From: Rhodocyclaceae bacterium UBA2250
GTDB lineage: Bacteria; Pseudomonadota; Gammaproteobacteria; Burkholderiales; Rhodocyclaceae
Direction: 5' to 3'
Assembly: GCA_002347285.1 (NCBI GenBank)
Contig: DDXW01000031.1
Span: forward strand, 40,576 to 91,657
Length of the DNA stretch: 51,082 nt
A program made the translations under genes and the position numbers. The notes beneath the pieces were generated by a model that was given only the letters and a program-made list of their open reading frames with translations, did not search any database and was not told the DNA's origin. Shown here piece after piece: positions 8,542 through 16,658 of the stretch (position 1 is its first letter; the number at the start of each line of letters is the position of its first letter).

Positions 8542-9564
8542 TCAGAGGCCGTTCGTGACCTTGACGAACTCGTCGAGCTTGGCGCGCGCCTTGCCGCTCT
8601 CGATGGTCAGGCGCGCGAGGGCGACGCCGGTGCCGATGTCGGCTGCGAGGTTGGCGGCGTAGAGCGCCGCGCCGGCGTTGAGGCAGACGATCTCGAGCGC
8701 CGGGCCGGGCTGGTTCTCCAGCACGCCGAGCAGGCGGCCCTTCGACTCGGCGGCGTCGGCCACCTTGAGGTTGCGGCTGGCCACCATCGAGAGGCCGAAG
8801 TCCTCGGGATGGATCTCGTATTCGCTGATCTTGCCGCCCTTGAGTTCGCCGACCAGCGTCGCGGCGCCGAGCGATATCTCGTCCATGCCGTCCTTGCCCC
8901 AGACGACCATCACGTGCTGCGCGCCGAGCTGCTGCATCACGCGCACGCAGATGCCGACGAGGTCGGGGTGGAACACGCCGAGCAGCGTGTTGGGCGCGCC
9001 GGCCGGGTTGGTCAGCGGGCCGAGGATGTTGAAGATGGTGCGCACGCCCATTTCGCGGCGCACCGGTGCGACGTTCTTCATCGCCGGGTGGTGGTTGGGC
9101 GCGAACATGAAGCCCATGCCGGTGCGCTTGATGCACTCGGCCACCTGCGGCGCCTGCAGGTCGATCTTCGCGCCGAGCGCTTCGAGCACGTCGGCGGCGC
9201 CGGACTTCGACGAGACGCCGCGGTTGCCGTGCTTGGCGACCGTGGCGCCGGCTGCCGCGGCGACGAAGGCAGACGCGGTGGAAATGTTGAACGTATGGGA
9301 ACTGTCGCCGCCGGTGCCGACGATGTCGACGAAGTGCTGGTTGTGCGGCACCTCGACCTTGGTGCACAGCTCGCGCATCACGGTGGCGGCGGCGGCGATC
9401 TCGCCAATGGTTTCCTTCTTGACGCGCAGGCCGGTGAGGATGGCGGCCATCATCACGGGCGACACCTCGCCGTTCATGATCTGCCGCATCAGGTGCAGCA
9501 TCTCGTCGTGGAAGATCTCGCGGTGCTCGATGGTGCGCTGCAGCGCCTCTTGCGGTGTGATCAT
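8542..9564 (-). CDS. trpD: Anthranilate phosphoribosyltransferase
   Basis: Transfers phosphoribosyl from PRPP to anthranilate. 340 residues, with the family's glycine-rich PRPP loop DIVGTGGDSSHTFNIST near residues 80-95, VAKHGNRGVSSKSGAADVLEALG, and the NILGPLTNPAG motif for anthranilate binding. The start ATG is 1 nt after the trpG stop and the stop is 1 nt before the trpC start, so translation is tightly coupled within trpGDC. No fusion to the amidotransferase domain, unlike enterobacterial TrpD. Confidence 0.97.
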   Translation of the reverse strand: MITPQEALQRTIEHREIFHDEMLHLMRQIMNGEVSPVMMAAILTGLRVKKETIGEIAAAATVMRELCTKVEVPHNQHFVDIVGTGGDSSHTFNISTASAFVAAAAGATVAKHGNRGVSSKSGAADVLEALGAKIDLQAPQVAECIKRTGMGFMFAPNHHPAMKNVAPVRREMGVRTIFNILGPLTNPAGAPNTLLGVFHPDLVGICVRVMQQLGAQHVMVVWGKDGMDEISLGAATLVGELKGGKISEYEIHPEDFGLSMVASRNLKVADAAESKGRLLGVLENQPGPALEIVCLNAGAALYAANLAADIGTGVALARLTIESGKARAKLDEFVKVTNGL

Positions 9565-9565
9565 G

Positions 9566-10132
9566 TCATTTCCCTTTCAGGAAGTTGTCGAGCAGCTGGT
9601 GGCCGTGCTCGGTCATGATGGACTCGGGGTGGAACTGCACGCCCTGGATCGCGTACTCCTTGTGGCGCACGCCCATGATCTCGCCGTCGTCGGTCCAGGC
9701 GGTGACTTCGAGGCAGTCCGGCAGCGTCTCGCGGCGGATCGCCAGCGAATGGTAACGCGTCGCGTTGAACGGATCGGGCAGGCCGGCGAAGACGCCGACG
9801 TTGGCGTGATGCACCGGCGAGAGCTTGCCGTGCATCAGCCGCTTGGCATGCACGATCTTGCCGCCGAAGGCGACACCGATGCTCTGGTGGCCGAGGCAGA
9901 CGCCGAGGATCGGCAGCTTGCCGGCGAACTCCTTGATGGCGTCCACCGAGATGCCCGCCTCCTTCGGCGAGCAGGGGCCGGGCGAGATGACGAGGAAGTC
10001 CGGCTTCATCGCGGCGATCTCCTTGAGCGTGATCGCGTCGTTGCGGAACACGCGCACGTCCTGGCCGAGCTCGCCGAAATACTGCACCAGGTTGTAGGTG
10101 AAGGAGTCGTAGTTGTCGATCATGAGCAGCAT
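9566..10132 (-). CDS. trpG: Anthranilate synthase component II, glutamine amidotransferase
   Basis: Supplies ammonia from glutamine to TrpE. 188 residues, a complete class I amidotransferase: LLMIDNYDSFTYNL at the N-terminus, oxyanion loop and SPGPCSP, the nucleophile in GVCLGHQSIG (Cys about residue 79), and the C-terminal GVQFHPES with catalytic His and Glu. In many bacteria this protein also serves p-aminobenzoate synthase; the position in a trp cluster between trpE and trpD argues for anthranilate as the main role. It starts 10 nt after the trpE stop. Confidence 0.97.
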   Translation of the reverse strand: MLLMIDNYDSFTYNLVQYFGELGQDVRVFRNDAITLKEIAAMKPDFLVISPGPCSPKEAGISVDAIKEFAGKLPILGVCLGHQSIGVAFGGKIVHAKRLMHGKLSPVHHANVGVFAGLPDPFNATRYHSLAIRRETLPDCLEVTAWTDDGEIMGVRHKEYAIQGVQFHPESIMTEHGHQLLDNFLKGK

Positions 10133-10142
10133 GGCGGTTTCC

Positions 10143-11642
10143 TCACTCGAAGCGCGTGTCGAGGCCGGACTCGGCCATCTCGGCGGCGCGCAGCTGCGCC
10201 TTCGCCTTGTTGAGCGTCTCCTGCCATTCGCTGTCGGGGTCGGAGTCGGCGACGATGCCGGCGCCCGCCTGGACGTGGATCCGTCCGTCCTTGAGCACGG
10301 CGGTGCGGATCGCGATGGCGAGGTCCATGTCGCCGTTGAAGCCGAGATAGCCGACCGCGCCGGCGTAGATGCCGCGTTTGGTCGGCTCGAGCTCGTCGAT
10401 GATCTCCATCGCGCGCACCTTCGGCGCGCCGGACACCGTGCCGGCCGGGAAGGTGGCCTTGAGCACCGAGACCGGACCTTCGTCGTCCTTGAGTTCGCCC
10501 TCGACGTTGGAGACGATGTGCATCACGTGCGAGTAGCGCTCGATCAGGTAGCTGTCGGTGACCTTGACGGTGCCGATCTTGGCGACGCGGCCGACGTCGT
10601 TGCGGCCGAGGTCGAGCAGCTGCAGGTGCTCGGCGCGCTCCTTCTGGTCGGCCAGCAGGTCGGCGGCGAGCGCCGCGTCCTCGGCGGCATTGGCGCCGCG
10701 CTTGCGCGTGCCGGCGATCGGCCGCGCGGTGACCTTGCGTTTGCCGCTCATTTGCCCGCCCTCGTCCTCGAGGCGCACCAGGATCTCGGGCGAGGCGCCG
10801 ACCACCTGGAAGTCGCCGAAGTCGAAGAAGAACATGTAGGGCGAGGGGTTGAGCGTGCGCAGCGCGCGGTACAAGGCCAGCGGGCTGGCGGCGTAGGGCT
10901 TGCTCATGCGCTGCGAGAGGACGACCTGCATGATGTCGCCGTCGACGATGTACTGCTTGGCCTTCTTCACCGCCGCCTTGAATTCCTCCTCGGGGAACTC
11001 GAAAGTCGGCGCCGACGAGGCGGCGACCGCGTCAGCCGGCAGTTGCACCGGCGCACGCAGCTTGGCGAGCAGCTCCCTGAGGCGCGCCTGCGCCTGCTTC
11101 CAGGCGCCGGGAAAGCCCGGCTCGGCATAGACGACCAGGGTCAGCTTGCCCGAGAGGTTGTCGACGATCGCGATCTCCTCCGAGAGCAGCAGCAGGATGT
11201 CGGGCACCGCGAGCGGGTCGGGCTTGTTCGCATCCGCCAGCTTCGGCTCGATGCAGCGCACCGTGTCGTAGCCGAAGTAGCCGACCAGGCCGCCGCAGAA
11301 GCGCGGCAGGCCGGGGATGTCCGGCACCTTGAAGCGCGCCATGAACTCCGAGACGAAGGACATCGGATTGGTGTGCTCGCGCCGCTCGGCGACGCGGTTG
11401 CCCGACAGCAGCATGATCGTCGAACCGGTCACGGCGATGCGCGTCGGCGTGGTCAGGCCGATGAAGGAGTAGCGGCCGAAGCGCTCGCCGCCCTGCACGG
11501 ATTCGAGCAGGTAGGAGTGTGCGCCCTCGGCGAGCTTGAGATAGATGGAGAGCGGGGTGTCGAGATCGGCGAAGGTCTCGAGCGTGACGGGAATGCGGTT
11601 ATAGCCCTCGCGGGCCAGGCGGTCGAAATCGGCTTCTTTCAT
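10143..11642 (-). CDS. trpE: Anthranilate synthase component I
   Basis: Makes anthranilate from chorismate with ammonia from TrpG. 499 residues. The N-terminal part contains the LLES (residues 46-49) feedback-site motif for tryptophan binding, and the C-terminal chorismate-binding domain contains DIMQVVLSQRM, ARPIAGTRKRG, DLGRNDVGRVA, ATFPAGTVSGAPKVRAMEII and the terminal GAGIVADSDP. I chose ATG 11642 because a GGAG precedes it by 7 nt; an upstream in-frame ATG at 11681 lies in the leader hairpin region. It is the first structural gene after the leader peptide. Confidence 0.97.
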   Translation of the reverse strand: MKEADFDRLAREGYNRIPVTLETFADLDTPLSIYLKLAEGAHSYLLESVQGGERFGRYSFIGLTTPTRIAVTGSTIMLLSGNRVAERREHTNPMSFVSEFMARFKVPDIPGLPRFCGGLVGYFGYDTVRCIEPKLADANKPDPLAVPDILLLLSEEIAIVDNLSGKLTLVVYAEPGFPGAWKQAQARLRELLAKLRAPVQLPADAVAASSAPTFEFPEEEFKAAVKKAKQYIVDGDIMQVVLSQRMSKPYAASPLALYRALRTLNPSPYMFFFDFGDFQVVGASPEILVRLEDEGGQMSGKRKVTARPIAGTRKRGANAAEDAALAADLLADQKERAEHLQLLDLGRNDVGRVAKIGTVKVTDSYLIERYSHVMHIVSNVEGELKDDEGPVSVLKATFPAGTVSGAPKVRAMEIIDELEPTKRGIYAGAVGYLGFNGDMDLAIAIRTAVLKDGRIHVQAGAGIVADSDPDSEWQETLNKAKAQLRAAEMAESGLDTRFE

Positions 11643-11706
11643 GACAACTCCACAACGGATGTTCAACAAGGCGCGCGACAAGAATGGCGCGCAGGGCGGA
11701 CCGGGA
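11643..11706 (-). promoter_or_regulatory. Candidate trp attenuator/leader region
   Basis: Between the leader peptide stop and trpE the transcript can form a GCGCGC/GCGCGC hairpin (11671-11676 with 11687-11692), followed by CTTGTTG. A competing stem pairs GGCGACC in the Trp-codon region (11717-11723) with GGTCCGCC (11695-11702). Such mutually exclusive stems are what an attenuator needs, but the T-run is weak, so the terminator part is uncertain. Confidence 0.5.
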
Positions 11707-11784
11707 TCAGTTCCAGGGTCGCCAAGGCCAGGCCTCTGCCTCGATGAGGCGGGCGGGGCGGGATGTCGTGGAGAGGAAAGTCAT
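11707..11784 (-). CDS. trpL: Probable trp leader peptide
   Basis: A 25-residue ORF starting 15 nt after the gph stop and ending 64 nt before trpE. The peptide is MTFLSTTSRPARLIEAEA followed by WPWRPWN, so three Trp codons (11730-11728, 11724-11722, 11715-11713) lie within the last seven codons. Trp codons are rare, and this clustering just before a stop upstream of trpE is the hallmark of ribosome-mediated attenuation. Weak point: no good ribosome-binding site is visible before the ATG. It could be translated by re-initiation after gph, with which it shares a frame. Confidence 0.65.
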   Translation of the reverse strand: MTFLSTTSRPARLIEAEAWPWRPWN

Positions 11785-11799
11785 TGCGGCTGGATTGGC

Positions 11800-12468
11800 T
11801 CAGTCAATCAAATGCGCGGCTTCGACGATGGACGCGACTATAGCATCGGCCGCGAGGCCATGCACGTCCTGGCCCTCGTTGTAGCCGTAGGGCACCAGGA
11901 ACACCTTGCAGCCGGCATTCTTGCCGGCGTGGAAATCATGCACCGAGTCGCCGATCAGCAGCGTGTCGGCGGGAGAGACGTTCAGGCGGCCGCAGGCCCA
12001 GATCACCGGCATCGGATCGGGCTTCGTGCGCGGCAGCTGGTCGCCGGAAACGGCGACGCTCATGTAGGGCAGCAGCCCGGTGCGCTCGAGCAGCGGGATG
12101 GTGAAGGCCTGCGCCTTGTTGGTGATCACGCCGAGCGGCAGCGCCCTGGCCTTGAGCGCGTCGAGACCTTCGAGCACGCCGGGAAAAGGCTTGGCGGCGC
12201 GGCCGTTGAAGTGCTCGTAATGCTTCTTGAAGCTCGCCAGCGCGTCGGCCGGCGGCGGGTTCGGATCGTCGGCCGCCTCAAGCTTGCCGGCCAGCACGCG
12301 CTTGACGAGATTGGGAATGCCGCGCCCGACGTAGGCGCGGATGTCCTCGAGCGCGACCGGCGGGCGGCCGAGATCGGCGAGCATGCCGCAGGCGGCGGCA
12401 TGCAGGTCGAGCACGGTGTCGAGCAGGGTGCCGTCGAGATCGAGCAGGACGGCCTTGGCGGCCACCAT
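11800..12468 (-). CDS. gph: Phosphoglycolate phosphatase (HAD family)
   Basis: Removes phosphate from 2-phosphoglycolate, a by-product of DNA repair or of Rubisco oxygenase activity. 222 residues. The HAD motifs are complete: LLDLDGTLLDT at residues 8-18 (nucleophile and acid Asp), VITNKAQ (motif II), and TKPDPMPV with LLIGDSVHDFHAGKNAGC (motifs III and IV). A helical cap lies between motifs I and II. Its ATG overlaps the rpe stop by one base (TGATG), so the two are translationally coupled. The order rpe-gph-trpE is common in betaproteobacteria. A general HAD phosphatase of related specificity is the alternative. Confidence 0.93.
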   Translation of the reverse strand: MVAAKAVLLDLDGTLLDTVLDLHAAACGMLADLGRPPVALEDIRAYVGRGIPNLVKRVLAGKLEAADDPNPPPADALASFKKHYEHFNGRAAKPFPGVLEGLDALKARALPLGVITNKAQAFTIPLLERTGLLPYMSVAVSGDQLPRTKPDPMPVIWACGRLNVSPADTLLIGDSVHDFHAGKNAGCKVFLVPYGYNEGQDVHGLAADAIVASIVEAAHLID

Positions 12469-13163
12469 CAAACCTTGGCCAGCTCGGCGCGCATCTCGCC
12501 GATGATGCTGTCGTAGCGGTGCGGGTCCTTGTCGTTGCGCTTGCCGAACACGGCCGAGCCGGCGACGAAGGTGTCGACGCCGGCCTTCGCCACCTCGGCG
12601 ATGTTGGCCGGGCCGACGCCGCCGTCGATTTCCAGCTCGGTCTTGAGGCCGCGCTCTTCGATCATCTGGCGGACCTTCTTCGCTTTTTCGAGCACGTAGG
12701 GAATGAACTTCTGGCCGCCGAAGCCGGGGTTCACCGACATCAGCAGCACCATGTCGAGCTTGTCGAGCGTCCATTCGAGCACGTCGAGCGGGGTGGCCGG
12801 GTTGAACACCAGGCCGGGCTTGCAGCCGCAGTCGCGGATCAGGCCGATGGTGCGGTCGATGTGCTCGGAGGCTTCCGGATGGAAAGTGATGTAGGTGGCG
12901 CCGGCCTTGGCGAAGTCGGGAATGATGCGGTCGACCGGCTTGACCATCAGGTGCACGTCGATCGGCGCGGTGACGCCATGTTTGCGCAAGGCCTCGCAGA
13001 CCAGCGGGCCGATCGTCAGGTTCGGCACGTAGTGGTTGTCCATCACGTCGAAATGGACGATGTCGGCGCCGGCGGCGAGCACGTCATCGACTTCCTCGCC
13101 GAGGCGGGCGAAGTTGGCGGATAGGATGGACGGGGCGATGCGAAACGGTTTGACTGCGGCCAT
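12468..13163 (-). CDS. rpe: Ribulose-phosphate 3-epimerase
   Basis: Interconverts ribulose 5-phosphate and xylulose 5-phosphate in the pentose phosphate and Calvin pathways. 231 residues, a single TIM barrel. Visible: IAPSILSANFARLGEE, IVHFDVMDNHYVPNLTIGP (metal-binding His and Asp), HLMVKPVDR, LMSVNPGFGGQKFI, and LEIDGGVGPANI with the C-terminal phosphate-binding GSAVFG. I chose ATG 13163 because GAGGAGG lies 6 nt upstream; ATG 13181 is upstream of that site. It heads the rpe-gph-trpL-trpEGDC run and is divergent from apaG. Confidence 0.97.
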   Translation of the reverse strand: MAAVKPFRIAPSILSANFARLGEEVDDVLAAGADIVHFDVMDNHYVPNLTIGPLVCEALRKHGVTAPIDVHLMVKPVDRIIPDFAKAGATYITFHPEASEHIDRTIGLIRDCGCKPGLVFNPATPLDVLEWTLDKLDMVLLMSVNPGFGGQKFIPYVLEKAKKVRQMIEERGLKTELEIDGGVGPANIAEVAKAGVDTFVAGSAVFGKRNDKDPHRYDSIIGEMRAELAKV

Positions 13164-13186
13164 GGAAGCCTCCTCGGACATTGAAT

Positions 13187-13205
13187 TAGAATGGCTTCGA
13201 TTCTA
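13187..13205. promoter_or_regulatory. TAGAAT inverted repeat between rpe and apaG
   Basis: TAGAAT (13187-13192), 7-nt spacer, ATTCTA (13200-13205). Each arm read outward resembles a -10 hexamer, one for each divergent gene, but no convincing -35 is found at 16-18 nt. It may be a shared promoter core or an operator. Confidence 0.3.
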
Positions 13206-13267
13206 GCGGCCAGCTTCATCAGGCCGGCTAAGACTTTCTGATAACACCCATAAGCACCAACCCCGAC

Positions 13268-13651
13268 ATGGCCGAAGCGAAAAAATACGAAGCCCACGTC
13301 AGCGTGACGACGCAATACATGCCGGAGCAGTCCGATCCGGGAGCGAGCCGCTACTTCTTCGCGTATCACATCAAGGTGACGAACCGCGGCTCGGTGGCCG
13401 CGCAGCTCGTGTCGCGCCACTGGATCATCACCGATGCCGAGGGCAAGGTCGAGGAGGTGCGCGGCCTCGGCGTGGTGGGCCACCAGCCGCTGCTGCAGCC
13501 GGGCGAGTCTTTCGACTACACCAGCGGCTGCCCGCTCGCCACGCCGGTCGGCACGATGCAGGGCAGCTACCAGATGGTCGCCGAGGACGGCACGCGCTTC
13601 GAGGCGCCGATTCCGGAGTTCGTGCTGGCAATGCCGCGCACCCTGCACTAG
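13268..13651 (+). CDS. apaG: ApaG family protein
   Basis: 127 residues with the immunoglobulin-like ApaG fold. Recognisable are SVTTQYMPEQSDP near the N-terminus, FAYHIKVTNRG, QLVSRHWIITDAEGKVEEVRGLGVVGHQPLL, and the SGCPLATPVGTMQGSYQM stretch. The biochemical role is unsettled in bacteria; E. coli ApaG is linked to magnesium/cobalt phenotypes and lies near ApaH. Here there is no apaH neighbour; it is divergent from rpe and convergent with the caspase operon, 52 nt from the latter's last stop. Confidence 0.93.
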   Translation: MAEAKKYEAHVSVTTQYMPEQSDPGASRYFFAYHIKVTNRGSVAAQLVSRHWIITDAEGKVEEVRGLGVVGHQPLLQPGESFDYTSGCPLATPVGTMQGSYQMVAEDGTRFEAPIPEFVLAMPRTLH

Positions 13652-13703
13652 AGCGCGGGCCAGCCGGCCACCGGCCAGATGAGGGACGGGATCCGACTGC
13701 CGA

Positions 13704-14702
13704 TCATCGCGGCTGGAACAGGAAGTCGCCGCCCGCCGCGTGGCCGGCCGAGATGACCGCGCCGTACTGGGGTTGCTGCGGATAGTCCTTCGTCACGTTC
13801 GCATGGACGCTGCGCCAGACGCGCACGCCGGGAGTGAGGTGGCCGGTCGCCTCGAGCGTGCGGATCAGGTTCCAGGCGAAGATCGAGTGCCCTTCCTTGC
13901 CTTCGTCCGAGACCGGCTCGTCGTCGCCGGAGGAGAGCACCACCACCGAGCGGCGCTGCAGGATCTTTTCGGGTTGGGCAGTCTGTTCGTCGCTGATCTT
14001 TTGCTCCCGCGTCAGCGTGCCGGAAAAGCAGCTGTCGGAAATCAGGATCAGCTGGCGCGCGGGAATCGCCGCCAGCAGCTTGGCGATGTCGCTGTTCGAG
14101 ATCCACCCTTTCGCGGTCTTGACCGAGGCGTCGACCGGAATCCAGAAGCCCATCCGGATGTCGTCCATCAGGTAGCCATGCCCGGCGTAGAACAGCAGCA
14201 CGCGGTCTTCGGGCCGGATCTCCGCCGCCAGTTGGTTGAGCGCGGCGACGATGCGCGACTGCCCCGCATCGTTGATGACGCTGGTTTCGAAGCCGAAATG
14301 CGCTTCCAGCACGCGGGCGATGCGGCCGACGTCGGCGATCGGCGTTTCCAGCGGCGGGATGGGATGGGCGTAATGGTTGTTGCCGATCAAGAGTGCGATG
14401 CGCCGGCCGGTCTGCGGCGCCGCGGCAGCGGAACTCGGCGCTGGCGAGGCGGCGGCCAGACAGGGGCCGCTCACGCCGGGCGCACAGGCGGCCAGATCGG
14501 CCGCCCGGGGGTTCTTGCGCAACTCCTCCAGCGCCTCGCGATAGAGCAGCGTGCGCGCCTGATGGCGCTGCTGCAGGATCGACTGGAACTGCGCACGGCC
14601 CGGGACGCCGCCGGCGAAGGCGGGCGGGCGCATCTGCGCGAGCACGGCTTCGGCGGCGAGGACCAGCAACAGGGTGAGCAGCCAGCGCATGCGGTTTTTC
14701 AT
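13704..14702 (-). CDS. Exported caspase-family (C14) cysteine protease
   Basis: 332 residues. A signal peptide is clear: MKNRMRWLLTLLLVLAAEAV then LAQ, so the protein is exported. The caspase-like p20 domain spans about 100-330, with RIALLIGNNHY at 101-111, catalytic His175 in FYAGHGYL and catalytic Cys225 in LISDSCFSGTL, both intact. A VLSSGDDEP motif and a C-terminal GGDFLFQP strand follow. Family members cut after basic or acidic residues and often sit in defence or programmed-death modules, but those are usually cytoplasmic; periplasmic location makes proteolysis of envelope proteins more likely. I chose ATG 14702 because it overlaps the upstream hydrolase stop (ATGA). Last gene of a four-gene envelope set. 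Confidence 0.85.
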   Translation of the reverse strand: MKNRMRWLLTLLLVLAAEAVLAQMRPPAFAGGVPGRAQFQSILQQRHQARTLLYREALEELRKNPRAADLAACAPGVSGPCLAAASPAPSSAAAAPQTGRRIALLIGNNHYAHPIPPLETPIADVGRIARVLEAHFGFETSVINDAGQSRIVAALNQLAAEIRPEDRVLLFYAGHGYLMDDIRMGFWIPVDASVKTAKGWISNSDIAKLLAAIPARQLILISDSCFSGTLTREQKISDEQTAQPEKILQRRSVVVLSSGDDEPVSDEGKEGHSIFAWNLIRTLEATGHLTPGVRVWRSVHANVTKDYPQQPQYGAVISAGHAAGGDFLFQPR

Positions 14703-15529
14703 CGGGTTTCCTCCAGCAGTCGCCGCCAGTCGCGCGACCAGCAGCATTCATGATCGAACTCCGGCTCATGACGCACACGGCCGCCGCTGCGTGCCGCAAA
14801 CGGTGCGACCACGTCGCCCGGCACGATGCGATCACGCCCGCCGACCAAATGCACCGCCGGCGGCAGACGGCCGGCATGCGTCGCCGGATCGAGCGAGCCG
14901 GCCAGCGGGCTGACCCCGTGCCACCTCGTCCATTCTGCCACCGCTATCGGCGCGGCGACGGTGACGACCTGCACGACATCGTCGCGCCGTGCGCCGAGCA
15001 GCAGGGCCAGCACGCCGCCGCCCGAGTAGCCGAACAGGCGGAGGCGCTGCGCGCCGAAGCGCGCCTTGAGCGCATCCAGTGCCTGCATGTTGGCGGCGAC
15101 GACCTCGGGGGCGAAGCGATGGCTGGTCCAGTAGCGGGGTGGGCAGGATGCCAGCGCTGCCGCATCGAGATACTGGCACGGGCGGCCGAGATAGGCGACC
15201 GCCGGCGCCGGATCCTGCGCGGCCAGCGCCAGAGCGATCGGACGCTCTGGCGTCGGGTCGCGCGGCGGCTGAAAGCGCGAGGGCCAGCCGGCGCCGTCGC
15301 CTTCGATATAGACGTGCAGGACCGCCGCGTCGCCGCCGCGCGCCAGCGCGAAGAGAGGCAGCTGCGCAGTGCCGGCGCCTGTCGCGACGAAGCCCTGCGG
15401 GCGGCTCCACGTCTCGACGGCATCGCGCGAACCGCCGAAGCCGTCCGGCCCGGCGCAGCCGGCCATGCAGCAGACGAACAAAAAGGCCGCGCTGGTCAGC
15501 GCGGCCCGGATTGCGACAGAAGCAGCCAA
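14699..15529 (-). CDS. Lipoprotein-like alpha/beta hydrolase
   Basis: 276 residues. The N-terminus has a hydrophobic stretch ending CCMAGC (lipobox-like, Cys25), predicting a lipoprotein. The alpha/beta hydrolase fold follows: HVYIEGDGAGW near 72-82 (oxyanion side), nucleophile Ser169 in FGYSGGG, Asp233 in VGGRDRIVP, and His260 in EFDHECCW, a complete triad. The substrate is unknown; members of this type are esterases or lipases. It begins 4 nt after the stop of the barrel gene and overlaps the caspase start by 4 nt, so the three are translationally coupled. The name must remain generic. Confidence 0.75.
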   Translation of the reverse strand: MAASVAIRAALTSAAFLFVCCMAGCAGPDGFGGSRDAVETWSRPQGFVATGAGTAQLPLFALARGGDAAVLHVYIEGDGAGWPSRFQPPRDPTPERPIALALAAQDPAPAVAYLGRPCQYLDAAALASCPPRYWTSHRFAPEVVAANMQALDALKARFGAQRLRLFGYSGGGVLALLLGARRDDVVQVVTVAAPIAVAEWTRWHGVSPLAGSLDPATHAGRLPPAVHLVGGRDRIVPGDVVAPFAARSGGRVRHEPEFDHECCWSRDWRRLLEETR

Positions 15530-15533
15530 TCTG

Positions 15534-16619
15534 TCAGAAGCGGAAGTTGAGGTTGGCGGAAAGCACCCGGTTGTCGGAGCGGCTGCGGTTGAGCTCCTCT
15601 TCGTAGAGGAAGCCGCCGGTGACCTTGCTGGACAGCGAGAAGAAATTGACGCCCAGGGCGGCGATCAGCGCATCGCGGCCGAGCGGATCCTCGCCGAGAT
15701 CGCTCGAGCGGTGCACGTTGGAGGTATACCCCAACCCCGCATAGGGCATGAAGCCGTTCACCCAATAGCCGGCCTGGACGCCGATGCGGACCTGGTCGAG
15801 CGTATTGGTGGATGCGGTATTCGCCTGGGTGGCCCCATTGACCTTCGAGTTGCCATAATCCTCCTCGCCGTGCAGGTAGCTGGCCTTGCCGGTGAATTGC
15901 CAGTTGCCGACCCAGCGCACATAGGAAAGGTTGGCGGCGGCGAACCAGCGGTCGGCATCGGCCTCGACACCGCCGCTGGCCGAGAAGTCGCCCGATCCGA
16001 AGCCGAAGCTGGCGTCGAGCGTCCACTCTTTGTCGATCTGGTAGCCGAGATAGGGCGCGATCATATTGCCGTCGATGTCGTTATGGTTCTTCGCGTTGGC
16101 ATTCCGCCGCCCCCAGCCTTCTCCATGATCGAAGGCCAGCGAGAGGCCGGCGACCAACTGCGGAGACAGGGCGTAGTCCACGCCCACCACGGTGGTGCGC
16201 ACGTCGATGGCGCTGCGGTTTCTGCCCGCATTGACGAGATAGTCGAGATTGGTTTCGTTCTGGTCGATGTTGCCCCAGACGTTCCATGCCTGCAGGGCGC
16301 CGCCGGCAGCCAGTCCGGTCGATGCGCCGGTGCTCGCGATCGGAGTGTCCGGCACGGGATTCAGCCGGGAACCGATGGCGCGCGAAATCGCCCGGGCATG
16401 GCCGAACGAGATGGCGGCGATGCGCATGCCGCCGGTCGCGGCGCTGCCGGCGAAGCATTCGGGACGATTCACGGGGATGGCCGCGGCAATCGATTGGTTC
16501 ATCGTGAGCCAGTACGCGTAGTCGTTCAGCACGAGGTCGCATGAGGTTTGCGCGAATGCCAGCGTGGTGGAGCAGGCCAGCAGCAATGCTGCGGCTGCCC
16601 TCTTGAGATGGTCGATCAT
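15534..16619 (-). CDS. Autotransporter-type outer-membrane beta-barrel protein
   Basis: 361 residues with a Sec signal peptide (MIDHLKRAAAALLLACSTTL then AFA, cut near residue 23). About residues 110-361 read as alternating amphipathic strands (GVDYALSPQLVAGLSLAFDH, MIAPYLGYQIDKEWTLDASF, FTGKASYLHGEEDY, GVQAGYWVNGFMPYAGLGYT) and the chain ends in Phe (LSANLNFRF), the signal for insertion by the BAM machinery. The short region 24-110 is too small for a classical passenger, so it may act as a porin-like barrel. It sits between the FecR-like gene and the hydrolase. Confidence 0.8.
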   Translation of the reverse strand: MIDHLKRAAAALLLACSTTLAFAQTSCDLVLNDYAYWLTMNQSIAAAIPVNRPECFAGSAATGGMRIAAISFGHARAISRAIGSRLNPVPDTPIASTGASTGLAAGGALQAWNVWGNIDQNETNLDYLVNAGRNRSAIDVRTTVVGVDYALSPQLVAGLSLAFDHGEGWGRRNANAKNHNDIDGNMIAPYLGYQIDKEWTLDASFGFGSGDFSASGGVEADADRWFAAANLSYVRWVGNWQFTGKASYLHGEEDYGNSKVNGATQANTASTNTLDQVRIGVQAGYWVNGFMPYAGLGYTSNVHRSSDLGEDPLGRDALIAALGVNFFSLSSKVTGGFLYEEELNRSRSDNRVLSANLNFRF

Positions 16620-16658
16620 GGCGGCGGCGAGGCGGTCAGGAGGGAGAGGATGCGCCGG

